Assembly (NCBI RefSeq): GCF_900114495.1
Contig: NZ_FOZI01000002.1
Coordinates: 372,001-436,000 of the forward strand
Source: Dyella sp. OK004
Lineage (GTDB): Bacteria; Pseudomonadota; Gammaproteobacteria; Xanthomonadales; Rhodanobacteraceae
Direction: 5' to 3'
Length of the DNA: 64,000 nt
Below, piece after piece: positions 58,056 through 64,000 of the stretch. The notes beneath the pieces are model-generated. The model was not told the origin of the DNA. It did not search any database and saw only the letters and a list, made by a program, of their open reading frames with translations. The stretch's first letter is position 1. The number at the start of each line of letters is the position of its first letter. A program made the position numbers and the translations under genes.

Positions 58056-58658
58056 ATGACCCAAACCGCCGAGCGCGTCCGCGTGATTGAAAGCCAGGTG
58101 CTTTCCAACGACTGGTACCTGTTGAAGAAAACCATCTTCGACTTCCGCCGTGCCGACGGCACTTGGCAACGCCAGCAGCGCGAAACCTACGACCGCGGCA
58201 ACGGCGCCACCCTGTTGCTGTACCACCCCGCGCAACGGCGCGTGGTACTCACCCGCCAATTCCGCTTCCCCGCTTTCGTCAACGGCCACGACGGCATGCT
58301 GGTGGAAGCCCCCGCCGGCCTGCTCGACCAGGCCACGCCCGAACAGCGCATCCGCGCCGAGGTGGAGGAAGAAACCGGCTACCGCGTGGGCGAAGTGCGC
58401 AAAGTGTTCGAAGCCTTCATGAGCCCAGGCTCGGTCACCGAGAAACTGCACTTCTTCGTCGCCGAATACGACGCGAGTTTGAAAGTAAGCAACGGCGGCG
58501 GCCTCGAAGCCGAAGGTGAAGACATCGAAGTGCTAGAGCTGCCCTTCGACGACGCGCTAGCCATGGTCCGCCGCGGCGAGATCGTCGACGGCAAAACCAT
58601 CATGCTGCTGCAGTACGCTGCCATCCACCTCTTCCCCGCGAACGCAGGCGCGCCATGA
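58056..58658 (+). CDS. nudK: NUDIX hydrolase, NudK/ADP-sugar pyrophosphatase-like
   Basis: A 200-residue NUDIX enzyme likely hydrolysing GDP-mannose or ADP-ribose. The long N-terminal strand region SNDWYLLKKTIFDFRR and TRQFRFPAFVNGHDGMLVE is typical of NudK/NudF. The catalytic box reads from GLLDQATPEQRIRAE to EVEEETGYRVG with the REVEEET-like core (here RAEVEEETGY). A late DGKTIMLLQY fits the NudK family. Start ATG 58056; the longer in-frame reading upstream crosses repeats. It overlaps the next gene by ATGA. Confidence 0.88.
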   Translation: MTQTAERVRVIESQVLSNDWYLLKKTIFDFRRADGTWQRQQRETYDRGNGATLLLYHPAQRRVVLTRQFRFPAFVNGHDGMLVEAPAGLLDQATPEQRIRAEVEEETGYRVGEVRKVFEAFMSPGSVTEKLHFFVAEYDASLKVSNGGGLEAEGEDIEVLELPFDDALAMVRRGEIVDGKTIMLLQYAAIHLFPANAGAP

Positions 58659-59014
58659 CGCCACAACTCATCCTTATCGCCGGCCCCTACCGCAGCGGCA
58701 CCGATGGCGACCCCGACAAGATCGCGCGCAACCTGCAAGCGCTGGAACGCGCCGCGCTCACCGTCTACCAGCGCGGCCACGTGCCGGTGATCGGCGAATG
58801 GTTGGCCCTGCCGCTAGCACGCGAAGCCGGCTCCACCACACCCGGCGACGCCATCAGCGAAGCTTTTCTCTACCCGGTTGCGCATCGCCTGCTGCGCCGC
58901 TGCGATGCCGTGTGGCGGATTGAAGGTGCATCCAAAGGCGCGGATGAAGATGTGCGCGTGGCGACGGAGTTGGGCTTGCCGGTGTATCGCGCGTTGGACG
59001 AGTTGCCAGCGTAG
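58655..59014 (+). CDS. DUF4406 (nucleoside deoxyribosyltransferase-like) protein
   Basis: A 119-residue cytosolic protein with a Rossmann-like start LILIAGPYRSGTDGDPDKIARN and the closing GADEDVRVATELGLPVY, typical of DUF4406/nucleoside 2-deoxyribosyltransferase-like proteins. The reaction is unknown; the GPYR loop and the Asp/Glu in the closing helix (GASKGADEDV) resemble the nucleotide-binding and catalytic segments of that fold. Overlap with nudK suggests joint action on a nucleotide or nucleotide sugar. Confidence 0.75.
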   Translation: MTPQLILIAGPYRSGTDGDPDKIARNLQALERAALTVYQRGHVPVIGEWLALPLAREAGSTTPGDAISEAFLYPVAHRLLRRCDAVWRIEGASKGADEDVRVATELGLPVYRALDELPA

Positions 59015-59027
59015 TGCCGATGCGTTG

Positions 59028-59048
59028 GCAATGGACGCATACCATTGC
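59028..59048. promoter_or_regulatory. Inverted repeat at the head of cassette A
   Basis: GCAATGG-acgcata-CCATTGC, a perfect 7-bp stem, 14 bp after the DUF4406 stop and 37 bp before the cassette A leader. Nested in GATGCGT/ACGCATC arms (about 59018-59071). Could end the nudK transcript or act as an operator. Confidence 0.45.
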
Positions 59049-59085
59049 AACTAATCGCGGCTGACGCATCGCACGCTGGATATAT

Positions 59086-59135
59086 GAGGCGCGAGCCAAG
59101 GGGCTAAACGCCCCTGACCCGCTGACCATGATCGG
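59086..59135 (+). ncRNA. Leader element, cassette A
   Basis: Begins GAGGCGCGAGCCAAGGGGC, then TAAAC loop, then GCCCCTGACCCGCTGACC. An AGGGGC/GCCCCT hairpin sits inside a weaker GCG...CGC stem. Nearly the same 50 bases recur at 59414. I do not recognise it as a known riboswitch or sRNA family. Confidence 0.5.
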
Positions 59136-59150
59136 CGCCTAGAGCCGGCC

Positions 59151-59273
59151 ATGGCTGCGCGCGAAGATACGGGAGAGCGCGAAACGTATCTTTTATGCAT
59201 CTCACAGTTGGCGCATTGCTTCCGCTTCAAACATGCAGATGTCGGAATAGCGCCACATCACAAAGTGACGTAG
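59151..59273 (+). CDS. Mini-ORF A (40 aa), unknown
   Basis: ATG 59151 to TAG 59273. The product starts MAAREDTGERETYLL and is then unrelated to its paralogue. The N-terminus matches mini-ORF B (MANSDDTAHARTYLP) at the MA, acidic-D-T and TYL positions, and the DNA of both also aligns across the start codon and leader. No good ribosome-binding site (AGAGCC at -10). It may be translated weakly, degenerate, or serve as a leader peptide. Function unknown. Confidence 0.4.
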   Translation: MAAREDTGERETYLLCISQLAHCFRFKHADVGIAPHHKVT

Positions 59274-59279
59274 CTCACA
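59264..59279. promoter_or_regulatory. CRP/Clp-like site
   Basis: AGTGACGTAGCTCACA matches TGTGA-N6-TCACA with one mismatch, overlapping the end of mini-ORF A and about 150 bp before the cassette B leader. Confidence 0.5.
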
Positions 59280-59413
59280 TGCATGGCAGAGACACCCCAC
59301 GCGCAGATCATCGATCCCACCTGCGCCAATGCTTCGCGAGTGCAAGACTGCGGCTTGTCGTTACCTGTTTCACTCATGTCCCATAAACCGGTAACGACCG
59401 CGACGAAGCAGTA

Positions 59414-59465
59414 GAGACGCGAGCCAAGGGTGCAGCAACACCCCTGACCCGCTAACCACAACCGA
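59414..59465 (+). ncRNA. Leader element, cassette B
   Basis: GAGACGCGAGCCAAGGGTG, then a CAGCAA loop, then CACCCCTGACCCGCTAACC: the same layout as cassette A with compensating changes in the hairpin arms (GGGGC/GCCCC in A, GGGTG/CACCC in B), which argues for a conserved RNA structure. Confidence 0.55.
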
Positions 59466-59482
59466 CTAAGTAGGAGTTGATC

Positions 59483-59656
59483 ATGGCTAACAGCGATGAT
59501 ACGGCACACGCACGCACGTATCTCCCCTCTGCCACCCCACCGCACCGTCCGCAATGGACGACAAAGCGAGTGGAAAATTCTGTCGCTTCACGACACGCGA
59601 GACCTATCGGCAGGTTGAACGCAGCGAGCGCGCTGCGTGGGCCGCTCATTGACTAA
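59483..59656 (+). CDS. Mini-ORF B (57 aa), unknown
   Basis: ATG 59483, preceded by AGGAG at a good distance, runs 57 codons to TAA 59656. It starts MANSDDTAHARTYL, sharing its N-terminus with mini-ORF A, then a Pro/His-rich middle (SATPPHRPQW) and a basic C-terminal half with many Arg. No signal peptide, membrane segment or recognised family. The best-supported gene of the two cassettes because of its ribosome-binding site. A further 25-codon frame (59668-59745) with GAGAGG follows. 59746-59784 holds nothing. Confidence 0.5.
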   Translation: MANSDDTAHARTYLPSATPPHRPQWTTKRVENSVASRHARPIGRLNAASALRGPLID

Positions 59657-59784
59657 AGCCTGAGAGGATGTGGTTTCGTCGTGTGTTGAAAACGGCGCGG
59701 GGCAGCTTTGCGGCGGCAAACGCAGGGGTGTCTCGCGCCGCCTAGCAGCCGGCAGCAAACTGCAACCGGGCAACTTCGCAACAA

Positions 59785-61131
59785 CTACTGGCGTATCTGC
59801 ATAGCAGGACCGGCCGGCTCGATCTGCTGGTTCTGCCCCTGCGCTTGATTTTGCACTTGACTCTGCGCCTGCACCGATTGCTGTTGTATAGCCCACTCCC
59901 AAGCCGCACTGCTTTGCTCTACCGAAGTGTTGACTGCCTGAGCAGTATCAACACTGGCGTGTCGGTCAAAGAAGTGATCACGCACGCCAGGCGGACGCTG
60001 TACGGCCCATGCACGACTCGCATTGTCACTGAGCGCCACTTGATCGATCCGCTGCAGACCCTCCGCTTGCGCGGCGGCAGTCAAGGCAGCCGCCAGATTG
60101 TGGCTGTACTGGTCCGGAGTACGTCCCTGCTGCGTATCCAATCGAAACACGTGTTCGCGCGCCTGAAGATAGAGCGCATTGCCGGGATGTGAAGGATCGT
60201 CCAGACGCGCCGGGGACTGCTGCGTGTTTTGCGCCTGTGTGCTTGCCTGTTCCTCAAGCCGAGCATGGATCTGGCGCGTGGTCGCCGGACCCACAATGCC
60301 GTCTGGCATCAGATCGTTGGCTTGTTGAAAGGACTCGACAGCCGCCTTTGTTCCAGGGCCAAAGTGGTGATCGACCTGCAAGGACCTGCCGTGCAAGTCT
60401 GAGTAGCCCAGCTGGTTCAGCTGCGTCTGCAGTTCTCCAACGGCGTCGCCTCGCGCGCCTTGTCGAAGTACTCCACCATCGCCGTGTTGTCTCGCAGAGG
60501 CGGGAGGCGCTGCATGATTGCGCGCATCGAACGCTGGATCGAAAGGTGTCACGCCATGCGATTTCTGGTGATCCAGAACAAACTTCTCGTACGCATCGAC
60601 GTACGGCATGACGTGCTTCCGTGAAAGGGCAAGGCCGCCGTACTCAGATGCCGGGCCGTCATGGTGGTACTTGTATATGTACTCTTCACCCTTTCCGCGC
60701 GACGACGCAATTGCCGCGTTGTCTTTGTAGTGCGCCACCAGTGCTTCCGCTTGTTTGGTGATGTCACCACGGTTGCTGTCGTCAATGCCGTAGCTCGCAG
60801 CCGTCCTGTCTACAAACTGACCTAGCCCATAGGCCGTTGTGGTGCCGGCGGCCGCGTCCGGATTGAATCCTGACTCTACGCGTGCAATGGCCAGTACATA
60901 GGCGGTCTGGTGGGGCGTCAGGCCACCACGTTCCGACGCGGAAACGATGGCGTCGATAACACGCGACTGCACTTCTGGGCTGGCGTCACCTGCAATTCGT
61001 GAATTGCCCGCCAACCGTCCTGGCGAATGATCGATCGGATCGTTGTAGTAACTGCTATCGATGATCTGATCGTCTCTGTAGGCAAGCTCCCGGCGCTGGA
61101 TCATGGACTGATAGATTTCGTTGTCCGTCAT
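59785..61131 (-). CDS. X-T4SS antibacterial effector: SLT-lysozyme fold, PG-binding domain, XVIPCD
   Basis: Likely toxin delivered into rival bacteria by a Xanthomonadales type IV secretion system to cut peptidoglycan. The 448 residues contain, in order: an SLT/lysozyme-like domain (about 50-190) with the catalytic Glu86 in ARVESGFNP and TTAYGLGQF; a peptidoglycan-binding domain (about 221-290) with LQTQLNQLGY and DGIVGPATTRQ; and the XVIPCD secretion tail (about 309-448) with RLDDPSHPGNALYLQARE, GRTPDQYS, LSDN, VDTAQAV and QSSAAWE, ending Gln-rich. No signal peptide. AAGGAG precedes ATG 61131. It follows its putative immunity gene by 33 bp. Confidence 0.93.
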   Translation of the reverse strand: MTDNEIYQSMIQRRELAYRDDQIIDSSYYNDPIDHSPGRLAGNSRIAGDASPEVQSRVIDAIVSASERGGLTPHQTAYVLAIARVESGFNPDAAAGTTTAYGLGQFVDRTAASYGIDDSNRGDITKQAEALVAHYKDNAAIASSRGKGEEYIYKYHHDGPASEYGGLALSRKHVMPYVDAYEKFVLDHQKSHGVTPFDPAFDARNHAAPPASARQHGDGGVLRQGARGDAVGELQTQLNQLGYSDLHGRSLQVDHHFGPGTKAAVESFQQANDLMPDGIVGPATTRQIHARLEEQASTQAQNTQQSPARLDDPSHPGNALYLQAREHVFRLDTQQGRTPDQYSHNLAAALTAAAQAEGLQRIDQVALSDNASRAWAVQRPPGVRDHFFDRHASVDTAQAVNTSVEQSSAAWEWAIQQQSVQAQSQVQNQAQGQNQQIEPAGPAMQIRQ

Positions 61132-61164
61132 TGCTCGTCTCCTTCCAATGGATACGTTTCTTTA

Positions 61165-61680
61165 TCAAGGAATGAACTGCATCTTCGGCCGCCCCAACCC
61201 CAGTTTTTTGGATAACGCGCGGTATTCCTTGTTGTTCGGATACTGCTGATGCGCCTCTGGCAGCGATGCGTCAGTCAAAATGACGGGATCGCTATGTGTG
61301 AGTAGCTTTCCGTCCTCGGTATAGAGATGGAACCATTCACAGAATTCGCAGCCGATTGGCAGCTCGCCGTACTGAACGACGAAATACGGTGTGTTGTCCT
61401 TAGCCATTGAGCAGGCAAGACCCACCCCTGTGTAGCTAGACATGCCCTTGGGCTTGTCGAGGGCAACGGACTTTCCATCCTTTGTCTTGAGCGTCAGAGT
61501 TGTCTTCGTGCAATCCACGCTATCTGCGCTGCATTGCAGAGTCACCTCAGAGCTACCACAGGACTTCGTCACAACCGGGCCAGATTTATTTCCGCTCATC
61601 GTTGCCGGTCCATTCGCGGCGCATGCCACGGACATAAAGCACATCGCAAGCAAAAGTGCGTACGAACCCTGCTTCACCAT
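61165..61680 (-). CDS. Putative lipoprotein immunity protein for the X-T4SS effector
   Basis: A 171-residue lipoprotein: signal peptide with lipobox SVAC (Cys20), then a mature part rich in cysteines (KSCGSSEVTLQCSADSVDC and LPIGCEFCEW), so probably disulfide-bonded in the periplasm. This matches the X-Tfi pattern, where a periplasmic lipoprotein encoded beside the effector blocks it. The assignment rests on location, same strand, 33-bp spacing and export signal, not on a recognised fold. AAGGAGAG precedes ATG 61680. GC is visibly lower than in neighbouring housekeeping genes, as for the effector. Confidence 0.75.
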   Translation of the reverse strand: MVKQGSYALLLAMCFMSVACAANGPATMSGNKSGPVVTKSCGSSEVTLQCSADSVDCTKTTLTLKTKDGKSVALDKPKGMSSYTGVGLACSMAKDNTPYFVVQYGELPIGCEFCEWFHLYTEDGKLLTHSDPVILTDASLPEAHQQYPNNKEYRALSKKLGLGRPKMQFIP

Positions 61681-61876
61681 CCCATCTCTCCTTGTAGTGA
61701 TTTCCCAGATGGCTCAACTGCGTTGCTGCATCAAGCAAGCAGCGCAGATGACTTCCTTCCATCTTCCCGAGTTGCTCTGAGGCCCCATCCCCAACCAGAC
61801 CATAGTCCCGATATCCCCGTGCCAGCAATCAGACCTGTCCCTCCGAATGAGCGCGGTCTCAAAACGAATGCGCAGA

Positions 61877-61931
61877 GGCGAAATCAATCCCCAGGTTGAA
61901 AGTGGCAAAATCAACCTGTGAGTTGAAAATG
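61877..61931. mobile_element. Two tandem 26-bp repeats, possible IS21-type end remnant
   Basis: GGCGAAATCAATCCCCAGG... at 61877 and GGCAAAATCAACCTGTGAG... at 61904 agree at 18 of 26 positions and are spaced 27 bp, each ending TTGAAA. Multiple 20-30-bp terminal repeats of this TTTCAAC/GATTTTGCC kind are seen at ends of IS21-family elements. No transposase is present. The remaining part of 61681-62047 shows no gene. Confidence 0.35.
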
Positions 61932-61995
61932 TTCGGTCTGGTGACCCACCGTTATGCGACGGATGTCGCGCGCGCCTTTCCGAGTATCTGCCCCA

Positions 61996-62028
61996 ATGAA
62001 AAAGCCCCGCATCGCGGGGCTTTTTCAT
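61996..62028. terminator. Rho-independent terminator of purA
   Basis: ATGAAAAAGCCCCGC-ATC-GCGGGGCTTTTTCAT, a 15-bp perfect stem with A and T runs, 20 bp after the purA stop. Confidence 0.95.
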
Positions 62029-62047
62029 ATCGCGCAACCGAACCGAC

Positions 62048-63352
<1,305 letters not shown>

Positions 63353-63418
63353 TCATTTGACTAGGCCCCATCGGGAGGCCGGAGTGATGTGAAAACAAAA
63401 ACGTGTGGCGGCGGCGCG

Positions 63419-63604
63419 TCAATGCACCAGTTGCAGAAACAGCAGGCCAGCCACCATGGCTACCGCGCCGAAAATCCGCAGGCGGCGCGGCTCCATCTTC
63501 AGCGCCTCGCGCACCATGCTTTGCCAACCGCGCGGCGCGGCGAAGAGCACCAACCCTTCGATCACCAGCACCAGACACAAAGCAGCGGCGAGATCATGTG
63601 ACAT
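63419..63604 (-). CDS. yjeT: DUF2065 small membrane protein (YjeT-like)
   Basis: A 61-residue protein with two hydrophobic helices (AAALCLVLVIEGLVLFA and FGAVAMVAGLLFLQL) separated by a short basic loop (MEPRRLRI). Matches DUF2065/YjeT, usually between hflC and purA, as here. Role unknown; genomic position suggests a link to the HflKC membrane complex. Confidence 0.88.
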   Translation of the reverse strand: MSHDLAAALCLVLVIEGLVLFAAPRGWQSMVREALKMEPRRLRIFGAVAMVAGLLFLQLVH

Positions 63605-63617
63605 CGACAGTGACCGT

Positions 63618-64000
63618 TTAGCGTTTGCTGTTGCCGTCGTTGAAATAACGCAGGAATTCCGAATCTGGCTTGAGCACCAGCACGCCCTTGCCGTCTTCGA
63701 ACGACTTACGGTACGCGCCCAGGCTTCGATAAAACGCGAAGAACTCCGGATCCTGTCCGTAGGCCTGCGCGTAGATCGCAGCGGCCTGAGCGTCGCCCTC
63801 GCCGCGCACCTTGGCGGCGTCGCGCTCAGCGTCGGCGATCAGCACCTGGCGCTGACGATCGGCGTCGGCCTGGATGGTTTCGGCGGCCTGCTGACCGGTG
63901 GAGCGCAGCTCGTTGGCCAGTTGCAGACGTTCGGCACGCATGCGCTTGTAGACGGACTCGCTCACCTCTTCCGGCAGATCGATGCGCTTGATACGCACGT
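63618..64000 (-). CDS. hflC: HflC protein, C-terminal part (start beyond window)
   Basis: The last ~127 residues of HflC, an SPFH/prohibitin-family membrane protein that with HflK regulates the FtsH protease. Visible are VRIKRIDLPEEVSESVYKRM (end of the SPFH domain), then the long coiled-coil helix rich in Ala/Glu/Arg (ADADRQRQVLIADAERDA), and FFAFYRSLGAYRKSF, the HflC C-terminal signature. The reading frame is open at base 64000. The first ATG-like codon in the shown part is an internal GTG, not a start. Confidence 0.96.
   Translation of the reverse strand, partial: VRIKRIDLPEEVSESVYKRMRAERLQLANELRSTGQQAAETIQADADRQRQVLIADAERDAAKVRGEGDAQAAAIYAQAYGQDPEFFAFYRSLGAYRKSFEDGKGVLVLKPDSEFLRYFNDGNSKR

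Noticed and set aside
59086-59465. Cassette leaders as a known riboswitch (glycine, guanidine-III, fluoride, SAH, PreQ1)
   Set aside because: The conserved cores of those families were not found; left as unknown.

Overview
The window is high-GC chromosomal DNA of a gammaproteobacterium. Gene content and neighbourhoods point to Xanthomonadales, most likely Rhodanobacteraceae (Dyella/Luteibacter/Rhodanobacter-like). Pointers are the orders metG-rnfB-nth and hflC-DUF2065-purA, a Xanthomonadales-type T4SS effector with an XVIPCD tail, and the mosaic intergenic repeats. This placement is inferred from family knowledge; no marker gene was compared. Almost everything is housekeeping; the clearest accessory stretch is about 59.0-62.0 kb.

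Layout. 0-4.4 kb: lytic transglycosylase (cut by the window edge), HerA/YjgR-type ATPase, TPR membrane protein, greB. 4.5-16.4 kb: secreted proteins, an orphan PhnD-like binding protein, DUF3025, rimO, dienelactone hydrolase-HIT pair, dcd, FMN reductase-mrp pair, and an MFS-HAD-DeoR operon. 17-20.3 kb: metG, rnfB, nth. 20.4-27.8 kb: a phosphate-starvation block (OprP-like porin, RNase T, pstSCAB, phoU) with candidate Pho boxes before the porin and pstS. 27.9-32.3 kb: guanidinium exporter gdx behind a mini-ykkC (guanidine-II) riboswitch, a small membrane protein, rlmB, rnr, tRNA-Leu(CAG). 32.3-37.7 kb: LysR with divergent SDR/AhpD genes, lipoprotein lipase, unknown basic protein, VOC protein. 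37.8-41 kb: tandem glycine riboswitch and gcvP. 41-48.8 kb: amidohydrolase, an HMGL-like TIM-barrel protein coupled to a PAS-GGDEF cyclase, M1 aminopeptidase. 49-59 kb: a PKD-containing secreted protein, hydrolase/LysR pair, NTF2-like proteins, TetR, orphan DeoR, nudK-DUF4406. 59-62 kb: two leader-plus-miniORF cassettes, a T4SS effector/immunity pair, and a possible IS-end remnant. 62-64 kb: purA, DUF2065, hflC (partial).

Standouts: (1) a peptidoglycan-lytic X-T4SS effector (SLT + PG-binding + XVIPCD) with its putative lipoprotein immunity gene directly upstream; (2) two paralogous cassettes next to it, each a conserved hairpin leader followed by a mini-ORF starting MA..(E/D)DT....TYL, which I cannot assign to a known system; (3) two riboswitches; (4) two DeoR-type regulators each linked to arrays of TGC-type repeats spaced by about whole helical turns; (5) three copies of a three-part mosaic repeat and a separate TGTAGGAGCGC hairpin family. 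No CRISPR array, intact IS, prophage, rRNA operon or T4SS machinery was seen.
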